DNA from: Scolanthus callimorphus
Taxonomy: Eukaryota > Cnidaria > Anthozoa > Actiniaria > Edwardsiidae
NCBI GenBank assembly: GCA_033964015.1
Contig: CM066916.1
Location: 14,362,501 to 14,426,500 of the forward strand
Length of the DNA: 64,000 nucleotides
Reading direction: 5' to 3'
The translations under genes were made by a program, and so were the position numbers. A model generated the notes under the pieces. That model was not told where the DNA came from. It made no database searches and saw only the letters and a program-made list of their open reading frames with translations. Of the stretch, positions 22,180 through 33,498 are shown piece by piece (the stretch's first letter is position 1; every line of letters starts with the position of its first letter).

Positions 22180-22968
22180 TATTCACCTCTTTCATAATGG
22201 CCGCCACTCATTTGCATGAGGCATTTAAACTTTCTGGCTGTTTTAAATTTTGACATGAAAATTACTAGAAGTTATAGCGCCTGGTGACTTTGAAAGCATT
22301 TGTGAAGTTGAGTTTAAAACAGCATTTTTTGGGCTAGATATAAGCATCTGAAGTTCTCAAAATACACCAAAACGAGACTAGAAAGGCTTCTAGTGAAAAT
22401 CCCATGCAAAACTCCGTATTTTTGTGGTCCTATAACTTCGTCAATATTTAACCAATTTAAACGGAATTTTCTGAAACTCTTTCCCTGCTAGCAGAGGCCT
22501 CTTTTCTCTGCATTTCGCTGGCTGAGATTCGCGAGGAAAAGAGACCTCTGCGCTGGGTCGAAACTCGCTTTGTTTTGCCGCCGTCCACAACCTTGGACGG
22601 TTTGCTGACCGTTTCTTGAGCCCACTATATGCGCACGCATATCTACAAACGTTTTCCGCTTGGGGCTCAAATAATATCAGCGGAAAACGTCTCTAGATAT
22701 GCCTGCGCATATAGTGGGCTCAAGAAATGGTCAGCAAACCGTCCAAGGTTGTGGACGGCGGCAAAACAAAGCGAGTTTCGACCCAGCGCAGAGGTCTCTT
22801 TTCCTCGCGAACCTCAGCCAGCGAAATGCAGAGAAGAGGCCTCTGCTAGCAGGGAATGAAACTCTGTATTCTGATGTATGATTTTTTAAACAAGTTTTGG
22901 ACTACAGTAAATATTTCTTTCGCCTTTTACTAGGAAAACTGAATTATGAAAGAGGTGTATAGTGTGGG
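22180..22968. mobile_element. nested TIR element with an inner 190-bp-arm foldback
   Basis: Outer ends actattcacctctttcataa / ttatgaaagaggtgtatagt. Inside, 22483-22858 is an almost perfect palindrome (arms about 180 bp, short loop around 22660-22680), with cctgctagcagaggcctctt at one end and its complement at the other. The inner part looks like a separate foldback inserted into the older outer element. Confidence 0.88.
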
Positions 22969-23238
22969 AAGTCGTACATATTTCATTCTAGTGAACTTAG
23001 TAACTTCAATGAAAACTGGTTTGAGGAGAATTTCACGACGGAAGAGTAATATTAACGCGAGGGCCATCTCTGTGAAATCGAGACGCCCTTGAGCGACGCT
23101 AAATAACGTTCTATGTCATAAGATATTTCTCCAGTCGGTGGTAATATTGTTTGGAGCCCATTTGGAGCCCAAGCTGTTAAAATCAAGTCAATTTCGTGCT
23201 CTAGGCATCTGTTGATAGAAGGATGTCAGTTCTCTTAC

Positions 23239-23345
23239 GGGTCGTATGGGCCTGCCCATTGGATGCCACCTCTAGGATAGTTGTAATACACAAATGTGTA
23301 AATAGAGTCAGTAACCAGTATCATCTGGAAGGTATTTCCCAATTT
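23239..23345 (-). CDS. NIDO domain exon
   Basis: 107-bp exon (phase 0 in, phase 2 out). It encodes KLGNTFQMILVTDSIYTFVY, then NYPRGGIQWAGPYDP. NTFQ..L.TD....F..FNYP...IQW is the central signature of NIDO domains (nidogen, MUC4, SNED1, tectorin). Acceptor TTCACAG, donor GTAAGAG. Confidence 0.95.
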
Positions 23346-25788
23346 CTGTGAATAAAAACGTATATCAATATTAGTCTTGTCAATCGAACGTTCAACCTAT
23401 CTACATGCATACAACACGATGACTTGCAATGTGGCGCTTAACGCACGACATAAACACGATCATAAGAAATTCAACATCGGGTCGTAAGCGCCTTACGACC
23501 CTTATGACCGTTTCACCGATCTGATATTTGAGAAGCGACTTTCCAAAAAGTGCCAAAACAAAACAAACCCCTCCTGTTCTAAAACGTATGTATATATTTT
23601 TATTTGTTTGTTATAAATGAGTTTCTCTATTGCTATAGCTGACATCGCCAACAGCTTGTCAAATTTTATCGGTGTAAGTTTTGTTTTTCTTTAATTTATG
23701 TTGATTTATTTCGTAAAAAGAATTTCCACCAATAAAATTTCACAAGCCATTGACAATGTAAACTATGTCAACAAATAAACTTACTTTCTAATGAACACAT
23801 AAAAATAAACATACGTTTTTTGGAACGGGACGGGTTTGTTTCGTTTTGACGCCTATAGACCAAATCGGCTAACGGTGTTTACATCTTTATTGATAATGAT
23901 TCCTTTGAGTGGTTACAATTGTCAATTTTTTCTCACTCGACCGAGTGGCACGAGTGTATGTGCAGAACCAACAAAAGTATCCACCCAAAGGAATCATCAC
24001 ATGATCTGAATTGGGTGACAACAAGATGTAAACACCGTTTGTCGATTTGGTCTATTGGAAAAGCGCCTCTCAAATAAGATCAGCAAAGGTTGCAATTTCC
24101 AAAGATCGCCTTATCATCGTCATAAAAAATCTCTGAAATGAGTTCAGGTTTTCTGCTCAAATTCTGTAATTTTGTTTTGGGTCATGTTTTTTCTGGTAAG
24201 TAGGCGCGGGCCACTTTACCAAAAAAAATGTAAAAAAAAAATATTTGTGTGATAGTTATAATCATGATTACGGGTCAGCCAATCAAGAGGATTCACTGGC
24301 TAACAATTGGTTTCCAGTCAGACCGGCTTTCAAGGCGAAGGGAAGGGAGCCAATCAGATTGCAGGATATGCGAGAGTATGCCAGTGGTTTTCCATTCTCT
24401 TACCCAGAGCTCCCGGCTCGTCACCTCGCAGGGGAGGCTCTGGGGACATCCATTTGAGGACCTTTGCTGATTGGCTGATTTTAAACGTTGGTGCATGCGC
24501 AGAAAGATCTTTCTCTCAACAGCTCTGTATCAAATCTCGCGCATGCGTCAGTGGCTGTTACCAGAGCCTCCCCCGCGAGGAGACGAGCCGGGGAACTCTG
24601 GGTAGAAGTTCCCTTGTTGTCCTTAAATATCTTGGTGTCTATTTAACCATACATACGGCTGGATTTTTTAACTGAAACTCATAGAAACCTCGAACTCGTT
24701 TTGTCTCGTCCTCGGAACCCTTTCCATCCCTTTCTCGTTTGAGCAGTATTTAACATAAATTAGACTACGAGTTTGAGCACAGGCTCCCCAGGCTACTGAT
24801 TTGTGTGAAGAATTACTGTAACGGTAAAATACGAGAATGTATGGACATGTAAATCACGAGAAAAATATACGATGGAAATTTAAAATCACAAATAAAAAAC
24901 TGTTCTTCAATAATATAATATCTAGTTGTACTTCTCATGAAATCTGCGAAAATTATGGGTATTTGAGCCCTTTTTACTGATCTGTCGCTCTCTATACAAT
25001 AAAATTCAACTAGGCGGGAAACACGATATCGCCAAACAGACGGATCGACTCGGCAGTTTGTACAAGATCACAAAACTTACAGATAAATTAATTCTCAAAT
25101 CATTTTACGTACTTCTTCTACTTACTTGCCAAATATTTCGGCGAAAGATCCATTCCCGCCGAGAATACAACCAAAATTTTAGCAGCTTTGCATTTCTTCT
25201 AGTCATATGGACGGACTCACGTCTAGATGACGTAATTTCGGCCGACTCGGAGTTGCTCGGGCCCTTACAACAGTCGCGAAAAGTAGACTCGGAGCCGACT
25301 CGGGAGTACAACAGCGGGGCAATGCAGATTTCAAGAGAAGTGCAACTAGATATTATTGTAGAACACTTTTTTATTCGTCAGTATAAATTTCCATCGTATA
25401 TTTTTCTCGTGATTTACATGTCCATACATTCTCGTATTAACCGTTAATTCTTCACACAAATCAGTAGCCTAGGGAGCCTATGGTTTGAGGTTTCTATGAG
25501 TCAATAGATAGATAGACAATAGACAGTATCTGACTCATAGAAAACGAGAACGAGTAGAATTGTAGAAGTATACTACGTTCGTTCTTTGATGATTATAGAA
25601 AGTTCATTGCTAGCGTTTTTCACTTAGATACTTAGATTGCAGGATTCGTGATAATATTCGTGTGCATATCAATGAATCATTGCCGTTTTTGGGTATCTAC
25701 TTCATCGCTGAATGCCATATAGTCGTCTTCTAATAGAACGAGGCATAATCAAACAAAAGGACCATTCATATTCAAATAAGGCGGCTAT
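23346..25788. other. intron, left of the transposon: three TIR elements
   Basis: 23858-24056: MITE with tagaccaaatcgg..aacggtgtttacatc ends and their complement. 24395-24606: second copy of the 15001-15207 family (ttctcttacccagagctccc ... ggaactctgggtaga). 24678-25502: larger element with ends actcatagaaacctcgaac / gaggtttctatgagt and subterminal inverted blocks of 170-200 bp (aagaattactgtaacgg...ctagttgtacttct and complement). The remainder shows nothing. Confidence 0.72.
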
Positions 25789-25881
25789 TCTCCGGAACGC
25801 AAAAGACTGGGCCGATTCTGACGATTTCGACCGAGCGGGCCTAGGACTAGTTTGGGTGGACGCTTGACAACAAAGATGGCG
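25789..25881. repeat. left terminal inverted repeat of transposon
   Basis: Pairs with 32877-32969. It includes the ATG of the nuclease gene (25876). Further inverted similarity lies outside it: 25691-25717 (gggtat..cttcatcgctgaatg) pairs with 32974-33000. Confidence 0.93.
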
Positions 25882-26143
25882 ACAGCTGAAGAGCGGCAAC
25901 CTTCAAAACTCAACAAACCTCTTGCTCTAGAAGAAGGCGATATCCCAGGCGCAATTTTACCTCGAGATACGCCAGAGGAATGTAACATGATACAATTGAA
26001 ACGTTGGCTTCTTTGTAGAGGAGCAAGTACAAGCGGGAGAAAGCAGCAACTTGTTGGAAGGTTTGTGAATTTTCGCGCGAAAAGTTCGCGGGAACCGAAA
26101 CACGATTTACAACTGTTAGTAGAGTCTGTTAAGGGAAAAATAG
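25876..26143 (+). CDS. transposon nuclease gene, exon 1 (SAP domain)
   Basis: The ATG lies within the left TIR. It encodes MATAEERQ... and a SAP-like DNA-binding motif (about residues 38-72: MIQLKRWLLCRGAS..GRKQQLVGRF), then VKGKI. SAP motifs are helix-turn-helix DNA binders that would place the nuclease on DNA. An in-frame stop at 26200-26202 would truncate the protein, but a GT donor after GGGAAAAATAG (26143/26144) splices in phase to 28679, giving KGKI-G-VKDYMKSG. Splice inference is mine; the reading frame and consensus sites support it. Confidence 0.8.
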
Positions 26144-28678
26144 GTAAAATCGTGCACTTGTGCGTAAAGGCGCAAAATTTGGACCAAATGTTCCTTAGGT
26201 GAAATAAATCAGTTTTCGGGAGGGGTGCCATCATTTCGACCCAAGGGGAGTAGGGTAGGGGCAATTGTGTCTATTTCCTAATTTCCCAATATTTCCTTGG
26301 TATTAAAAGGTTATAGATAAATAAGACCATGACAATTCTTCCTGTATGGTGCCCTTCACATTGGACTAGGTGGGAGTGCAACAAATGTCCGGCAAGGGGG
26401 GGAAGGGGGAATTTCGGGTCACATTTTCGTGCTACCCTCAGAGATCATGATTTCATCGTACAATCACAAAATTCGACATAAATGTTCCTTAGGTAACATT
26501 TAACAGTTTTCGGAAGGGGTGCCACAATTTCGGCCCAATGGGGGGAGGGTAGGGAGAATTTTGTCCATCACCTGATTTACCCTATATTTCAGTGGTATTA
26601 AAGAATTATCAATAAACAAATCCACGGTTATTCTTCATGAATGGTCCCCTTCATATTTGACTAGATGGGATACTACAAACATTTGATAAGGGGGAGGGGT
26701 GAGTAATGGATGAAATTTACATGCTATGCGCTTTTTAATTGCAATTTGATTGTACAGTCACCAAATCAGACATGAATTTTCCTTAGGCAACATCTAACAG
26801 TTTTCGGAAGGGGTGCCACAATTTCGGGCCAAGGGGGGGAGAGTAGGGACAATTTTTGTACTTTACCTGATTATCCTTATATTTCAGTGGTATTAAAGAG
26901 TTCTTGATAAACAACACCATGTTGATTCTTCATGAATGGTCCCTTGCACATTTGACTAGATGGGGGTGCTACAAACATTTGTCGAGGGGGAGAGGTGGGT
27001 GATGGGTGAAATTTACATGTTATGCTCTTTTTAGTTGCGATTTCATTGCACAGTCGCTAACTCTGATACAAATGTTCCTTAGGCAACATCCAGCAGTTTT
27101 GGAAAAGGGTGCCACAATTTCCGACCAAGGGGGGAGGGTATGGACAATTTTGGACTTTACATGATTATCCCTATATTTCAGAGGTATTAAAGAGTTATTG
27201 ATAAAGAAAACATGATAATTCTTCTTGAATGGTCCCTTTCACATTTGATTAGATGAGGGTGCTACAAACATTTGTTGAGGGGGAGAGGCGGGTTACGGGT
27301 GAAATTTACATTCTACAATCTTTTAAATTATAATTTGATTGTACAGTCACCAAATCCGACATGAATGTTCCTTAGGCAACATCTATCCGTTTTAGAAAGG
27401 GGTGCTACAATTTTGGCCCAAGAGGGGAGGGGAGGGACAATTTTGCCCATTGTGATTATCCTTACTTTTATTAATGGTATTAAAGAGTTATCTATATACA
27501 ACAGCATAATAGTTAGTACGTTTCTCTTCGCATTTGGCTAGATTGGATGCAGAGTATCGATAACTCTTTAACACCTCTGAAATATAGGGATAATCAGGTA
27601 AGGTACAAAATTGTCCCTACCCTCCCCCTTGGGCCGAAATTGTGGCCCCCTTTCCAAAAACTGTTAGATGTTGCCTAAGGAACATTCATGTCAGATTTGG
27701 TGACTGTACAATCAAATTGAAATTAAAAAGCGCATAGCATGTAAATTTCACCCATAACCCGCCTCTCCCCTCGACAAAAGTTTGTAGCACCCCCATCTAG
27801 TCAAATGTAAAGGGAACCATTCGTGAAGAATCGACATGGTGTAGTTTATGAATAACTATTCAATACCGCTGAAATATAGGGATAATCAGGTAAACTACAA
27901 AATTGTCCCTACCCTACCCCCCTTGGGCCGAAATTGTGGCACCCCCTCAACATACTGTTAAATGTTGCCTAAGGAACATTCATGTCGGATTTGGTGACTG
28001 TACAATCAAATTGCAATTAAAAAGCGCATAGCATGTAAATTTCACCCATGACTCACCCCTCCCCCTTGTCAAATGTTTGTAGCACCCCCATCTAGTCAAA
28101 TGTGAAGGGGACCATTCATGAAGAATTACCGTGGATTTGTTTATTGATAACTCTTTAATACCACTGAAATATAGGCTAAATCAGGTGATGGACAAAATTC
28201 TCCCTACCCTCCCCCTATTGGGCCGAAATTGTGGCACCCCTTCCGAAAACTGTTAAATGTTACCTAAGGAACATTTATGTTGAATTTTGTGATTGAACGA
28301 TGAAATCATGATCTCTGAGGGTAGCACGAAAATGTGACCTGAAATTCCCCCTTCCCCCCTTGCCGGACATTTGTTGCACCCCACCTAGTCCAATGTAAAG
28401 GGAACCATACAGGAAGAATTGTCATGGTCTTGTTTATCTATAACCCTTAAATATCAAGGACATATTGGAAAATAGGAAATAGACAAAATTGCCCCTACCC
28501 TTCCCCCCTTGGGTCGAAATGATGGCACCCCTCCCGAAAACTGATTTATTTCACCTAAGGAACATTTGGTCCAAATTTTGCGCCTTTACGCACAAGTGCA
28601 CGATTTTACCTATTTTTTCCCTTAACAGACTCTACTATGTGATTCATTTTACAAAGAGTCCTCTTTTTTTTCTTGAAG
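26144..28678 (+). repeat. intron made of a giant inverted repeat
   Basis: About 293-bp units, each with nttccttagg..aacat..taacag, then ggggtgccacaattt, then a gggag-rich tract, repeated five times forward (anchors near 26190, 26481, 26774, 27072, 27365) and about four times in reverse (near 27663, 27960, 28255, 28550). Arms about 26119-27540 and 27550-28636. The end of the right arm is an inverted copy of the last ~25 bp of exon 1 with its 5' splice site. The true acceptor (ctcttttttttcttgaag, 28678) lies just beyond the arm. Confidence 0.9.
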
Positions 28679-30375
28679 GGTCAAAGATTACATGAAATCT
28701 GGCTTAGCTGCTAAGAATTTGACGGATCCCGACGGTGGAGTTAACCTAGCCAAAAAAAAGGCTCAACTTGGAATACTCGATGTAGTCGAGCCAGAGTTAA
28801 CAACCTCCTTCCAGCTGAAGGATTCAGTGAAAGCCTTGCAGATCTGCCAAATGTCAATTTTAAAACGGTATGGACGTATATGGTTTCTTGCTTGGATGCC
28901 AAAAAGCAACTGTCAACAGCCAAGCCCCTTGTCAAAGGATTTAACTTCTTCAAGTCAGGACATGTTTTGTCAGTGAAGTCAAACAACAAAGACAACAAAA
29001 CCTACCTTAAGTCTCAGGTACTACCAAGTATGAAGAAAACATCAGCATACTCATGCTTTATTATTCTCAGAAAACAAGGACTTGTGCAAAGGGCTTACTG
29101 TGGCTGCCCTGCAGGCATTGATGGTCGTTGTAACCATGTTGCCGCAACTCTTTTCTGTCTTGAAGAATTTTGCAAAGTCAGGGCAACTCAAATAGTCCAA
29201 CAAGCAGAGAATGGTGCATGTACATCAAACCCATGCAAATGGAACATTCCAAGGAAAAGGAAGGGGGATGTAGTTCCTATTAGTCAAATGAAGTTTCAGA
29301 AGCATGAGTATGGAAAGGACAAAAGTAAAAGGGTTTTGGGTGCAATACCACAAGGATATGATGTAAGGGCCCTCATCAGAGGAACTTTTCCAACACTAAA
29401 CTCTATGAGATTTATTACAAAGTTAAACAATTTGAGGAGAAGAAAGGAAAAGTGTTGGGTCTAAGTCACACATTAAAACAAAGCTCTCCAGAGGAACAGC
29501 TTTCAGCTGCAAACCATGATCACTGTTACTCCATTACTTGCAATGCTAATTCCAAAGCAGACACTGTTGATGATAGTATTATATCTCCAATCAAGTTTTA
29601 CCCTGTATCACGTGAAGAAATTCAGTCTCGGTGTGAGCGAGTGAAAAGGGCATTGTTTGTTACTGAAGAAAAGGCTACAGCTATTGAAACCCAAACAAGG
29701 GATCAGTCTACCAGTCAAGAATGGTATAAGCAACGAAAGTACAGAATAACAGCTTCTATGGGGTATCGCTGTGCTGCTTTGAAGCAATCTACCTCACCAT
29801 CTAAAGCCTTACGGGAGGTTTTGGGCTATAATGGCAATTTCACTTCAGAAGCAATGAAAGCTGGACTTGCCCAGGAACCAGAAATTATTTCACAGTACCT
29901 TCAGAAAAAGTCTCAGTCAGGAAATAGCTCAGTTACTGTAGAAAGGTGTGGTTTCTTTGTAAGCCCAAGTCACTCATTCCTGGGTGCAAGTCCAGATGGG
30001 CTTGTCACAGATAATGGAGAATCTGGACTTTTGGAACTCAAATACATTCAGACATTCGAATCAGAAACTCTAGAAGAGGCTCTCATAAGAAAGAGAATAT
30101 GTATTTCTCAAAATGGAATACACTTGCACAACAAACACAGGTACTTCTATCAGGTACAACAACAAATGTTTGTATCAGGAAAACTATGGTGTGATTTTGT
30201 AGTCAAGGGCTCCACAGGTGGGCCACTGTTTGTTGAGCGTATACATTTTGATAATTCTTTCTGGAATCCTGTCCTTGAGAAATTGGACTTCTTTTTTCAT
30301 ACACATATGCTCCCAGAAATTGCTTACCCCACACTTAAAAATGGTGGTTCAAGGTTAGAACTAAGGGAGCTCTAA
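28679..30375 (+). pseudogene. transposon nuclease gene, exon 2 (SWIM + YqaJ), two frameshifts
   Basis: Three frames join in order. 28679-~28820 (VKDYMKSGLAAKNL...). After a shift at about 28805-28845, a frame reading LADLPNVNFKTVWTYMVSC, with a SWIM zinc finger CGCPAGIDGRCNH at about 29099-29137. After a second shift near 29395-29405, LYEIYYKVKQFEEKKGK then 29452-30375, a YqaJ/lambda-exonuclease-type domain: W..R..RITAS, GLAQEP (Glu), GASPDGLV (Asp), LLELKY (E-x-K) and YFYQVQQQM. YqaJ nucleases resect DNA ends; here the gene is broken unless the shifts are read errors. Family role in transposition is not established. Confidence 0.82.
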
Positions 30376-31439
30376 TCAATTGACCATTTGTACAACATTT
30401 CTGTCTGAGTGCAATAGCAACTTTATTAATTTCTTTTGAGGTAATTCTAGAAAGTTGAGTGTGATTTACTCAAGTTTAAAAACAAAACTTGTAAAATATG
30501 CACCCAAGTGCAAAGTTGTAATATGCTGAAACAAAGTTTGCATGTCAGTGCTTATTTTGGTGTCATGCTTTTATATGTGAAACTCTATTAATACTACAAG
30601 AGTACAATTTGTTGAATTTATCATGCAGCTTTTGAGCTTTATCACAAAAAAATCTCATTTGGTTTTACTGAAGTTACACCTTAATGATCTTGGCATGGAG
30701 TAAGTAGCTCTAACATGAATCTGTGATACACTGAACTGACAAGAAAAAATATATTTATTGTTCAAATCAGGTGCTTTTGAGTTCCAATAAAACACTAATA
30801 TTGATAAAAATCTTGTTGTGTTACAATATTAATTGTGTGCTTACAGTAAATATCCTTCCCCCCCCCCCCCCCCCCACATAAGGGTGTTGAAAAGTGACAA
30901 CCCCACTGGGATTTCCAAAGGAAGACACAGTAAGGAAGGTACATTGATCCCCAGCCCTCTGGAATTTCCAATTAGTATTTTCTTTATCCAGATACAGTTC
31001 AGGTTACATTAAGGTCACTCGCTCGAAATGGTTTCTGTGCTCAACTGTGCCCAGAACAGATGTGCGCACAAACCATTTCGAGAAAGTCACCTTAAAGACC
31101 AAGTCAAAACACAGGTCTCAGATAGGAATCCAATGCCTGGTACCCCTGCCCCCTCTGATATTAAAAATAAGCAGTAAGCAGCTGACATCACCCCTCCCCT
31201 CAGACCCAAATTTTGGCAAGCCAGATGGCTCTTGTTTTGATCTCCTGTTATGCAAATAAACCTCTAATGATCTTGTTTTAGTAACAGATAGATAGCACTC
31301 GCCTCACCAAAATCTAGAAGATAGATTTACAAATGAGAAATGTATCTCAATAAGCAAGAAAAGAGTTCTAACACAACTCTCTTGACTAACAAAACTGAAG
31401 TCTGAACTCTTCATTTCATTCTCTTAATTCCAACTCATT

Positions 31440-32852
31440 CTAGTGACATGAGGGTGGCTGAAAAGTTGTGAGTGCTGCAATAACAACAAAGATATCAGAT
31501 GCTATAGGAGAAAGAGAAATAGGCAACTTTGAGTCCAGAATATGCCAGTTTTTTATCCTCTCCATACACCTTTCCACATGTACTCTCAGACATGCCACCT
31601 TTTTGTTGACAATGGCTTCTTCCTTTTGAAACTGCTTTCGGCCCTTCAAAAATGAAGGAAGAACCAGGGATGCCCCAACAGATGCCAGTTCATCTCTAAT
31701 AAGGAAGCCTTTATCAGCCATAATTTCATCTCCATGTTGTAGATTGTCAAGAAATCCACTCTTCGCAGTTATTTCTTTATCAGATGTACTGCCTGGATAT
31801 AGGTCACTGACGAAACATGGTACTCCACTGGGTGTAATTCCCACCAAGGACTTCATAGTAGTCCTAGACTTATAAGAGGAGTAGCAAGCTGACTGGTTGT
31901 CAAGTGCGGATGGGCTCTCCATTTCCACTTCTGTACAGTCAATAACCATCACACAATTAGGGTAATATTGCAGAAAAAGTGAGGGCATGTGCAGTTTGAT
32001 AACTTCTCTTGATGGTAGCCTTATTAAAGGACCCAACTCAGCCCTTAGGAACCGAATCCATGTCCTGAAAACTACAGATACCACAGTCCTGGACACTTTA
32101 AATCTATGTGCCAAGTCCCTGTTATACAGCCCCAGCCTTATCTTCAACAACACCATTATGAATTCTTCATACTTTGTAAGACTTCTAGGCCTTCCAGGTT
32201 TGATATTGTCACTAAAATGTTTTCTCTCGTGGGTTCCATAAGTAAGGTTTTGTGCTGCTTCCTCGACAATAGAATAACACAACATTAGAGTTTCATGATC
32301 CTGAAAACCAGTATAAAAAGAAATGTCCTCTGGACTGTCCTGGATGTTGTCTATATTGAATGTTTTTTCTCTGTACTCAGGAGTTTGTGTCTCAATAGTA
32401 TTACACAGTTCTGCACCCCGATCGGTTTGTGTGGACGTACTAGCTTTCGAAGGTTGTTTCAGAGGCAGAATATTGCAAACCACCGCCTTGTCTTCATACA
32501 TGCAACTCGATTCTGTTTGGGTGGCGAGATTCGCGGATTTTCTTCTCTTTTTCTTGCGTAACTTTTCAACTTCCTCTTGTGAAAGGCGCTTTAGTATCCG
32601 TCGTTTCTCCTTTTCCTCTGTCCAAGGAAAAACTGATGGTAAGTGATCTGGGCTTGCTTTGAATCCACCTTCGAAATGAACCGAACATATCCTTGTGTTT
32701 TCACTTTCTAGCTTCAATTCCTTGTTTCTTATCTGCGTCACGTATGTGCTGCGTAAATCTGGATCCTTGGGAATTCGGTAATAACTGATCCCACTTGCAT
32801 TTCTAAAGTTATTTTCGCATCCTGGAACACAACAATTAACTTTCTTCCCCAT
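31440..32852 (-). CDS. THAP-domain DDE transposase (ISL2EU / DDE_Tnp_4)
   Basis: 470 codons, uninterrupted. THAP zinc finger at residues 1-77: C7/C8, C12, then C56-x2-H59 and the LPSVFP tail (C2CH). Lys/Arg-rich segment 80-110. HTH_Tnp_4-like helix pair about 225-266 (LTKYEEFIMVLLKIRLGL...). DDE_Tnp_4 catalytic core: D305 in VMVIDCTE, D380 in IMADKGF, E427 in RVHVER, with GSTSDKEI between. It should bind the 93-bp TIRs and cut and rejoin the element. Transcribed toward the nuclease gene. Its mRNA would begin inside the right TIR, where short upstream ORFs precede the start. An intact reading frame suggests recent or ongoing activity, in contrast with the broken nuclease gene. Confidence 0.95.
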   Translation of the reverse strand: MGKKVNCCVPGCENNFRNASGISYYRIPKDPDLRSTYVTQIRNKELKLESENTRICSVHFEGGFKASPDHLPSVFPWTEEKEKRRILKRLSQEEVEKLRKKKRRKSANLATQTESSCMYEDKAVVCNILPLKQPSKASTSTQTDRGAELCNTIETQTPEYREKTFNIDNIQDSPEDISFYTGFQDHETLMLCYSIVEEAAQNLTYGTHERKHFSDNIKPGRPRSLTKYEEFIMVLLKIRLGLYNRDLAHRFKVSRTVVSVVFRTWIRFLRAELGPLIRLPSREVIKLHMPSLFLQYYPNCVMVIDCTEVEMESPSALDNQSACYSSYKSRTTMKSLVGITPSGVPCFVSDLYPGSTSDKEITAKSGFLDNLQHGDEIMADKGFLIRDELASVGASLVLPSFLKGRKQFQKEEAIVNKKVACLRVHVERCMERIKNWHILDSKLPISLSPIASDIFVVIAALTTFQPPSCH

Positions 32853-32876
32853 CTTCCATCTTCGAGATCAAAACGC

Positions 32877-32969
32877 CGCCATCTTTGTTGTCAAGCGTCC
32901 ACCCAAACTAGACCTAGGCCCACGCGGTCAAAATCGCGCAAATCGGCCCAGTCTTTTGCGTTCCGGAGA
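32877..32969. repeat. right terminal inverted repeat of transposon
   Basis: Reverse complement of 25789-25881 with a handful of mismatches. On the minus strand it carries ATGGCGGCGTTTTGA, a five-codon upstream ORF that starts at the base matching the nuclease start in the left TIR and ends just inside the element. Confidence 0.93.
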
Positions 32970-33318
32970 ATTGTGACATTCAGCGATGAAGCATATACCC
33001 GTTTTTGCTGAATGCACTTGGGAGGACTGGGTCGAGTCGCGCGGGTAAGCTGTGGGCTATTTTAGCGTGGTTACCAAGCCAAAATCAATGGTGGACAGAT
33101 CGAGAACTCGAGTCTCTGTAATTCTTGCAAGTTTTCATTCAAAATCTCACCGTTTTCTGGCTACTTTTGCCGAAATTCTTATCAAAAGAGGATCTGCTGT
33201 CACTTCCTTATAAGGTAAATGATTCCAATATGGTTTTGGCCGTGAGGTGTTGAAAAACGACAGTTTTGGTTGGAGATTGTTTGATATGTACTAGTAAAAT
33301 TACAAAATAGTGTTGTAC

Positions 33319-33498
33319 CTTATTTGGATCTTTATTGTACCATACATATGGCTGGAGGTTCTGCCATGTCACCTTCAGTACCCATGTAGCTCTTGAGAAC
33401 GGTTTTGGAAGAACTCTAGGCATCAACTCCTTGACATCACTAGTTGCCTTATCAAGCACTTGCATCGACAGTGATGTTCTGTCTGAGTCACGGTATAC
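33319..33498 (-). CDS. NIDO domain exon
   Basis: 180-bp exon, phase 0-0, acceptor TGTTCGCAG, donor GTACAAC. It encodes VYRDSDRTSL, SMQVLDKATSDVKELMP, then ATWVLKVTWQNLQPYVWY. This is the V.YR....S..L..A...I / A.VVTW..V..Y part of NIDO. It splices to KLGNTFQ at 23345 across the transposon-bearing 10-kb intron. Confidence 0.94.

Larger units (their letters stand above)
25789..32969. mobile_element. complete ISL2EU-type DNA transposon, 7.2 kb
   Basis: 93-bp terminal inverted repeats (25789-25881 and 32877-32969) starting tctccggaacgcaaaagact, roughly 90% alike. AT flanks both ends (25787-25788 and 32970-32971), compatible with a 2-bp target duplication. Two convergent genes inside: SAP/SWIM/YqaJ nuclease (+) and THAP-DDE transposase (-). 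A YqaJ nuclease paired with a THAP-bearing DDE_Tnp_4 transposase is known from the ISL2EU group, relatives of PIF/Harbinger; that assignment is from family knowledge. It sits in the NIDO intron of the host gene. 30376-31439 between the genes is non-coding and carries a poly-C tract (about 30858-30876) and a hairpin (31012-31088, aaggtcactcgctcgaaatgg type). Confidence 0.9.

Noticed and set aside
25785..26264. 159-codon minus ORF at the left transposon end
   Set aside because: It lies antisense to the TIR and SAP exon and reappears in the inverted arm at 28489 only because of the palindrome.
31987..32646. Plus-strand ORFs of 60-107 codons
   Set aside because: They are antisense to the intact transposase.
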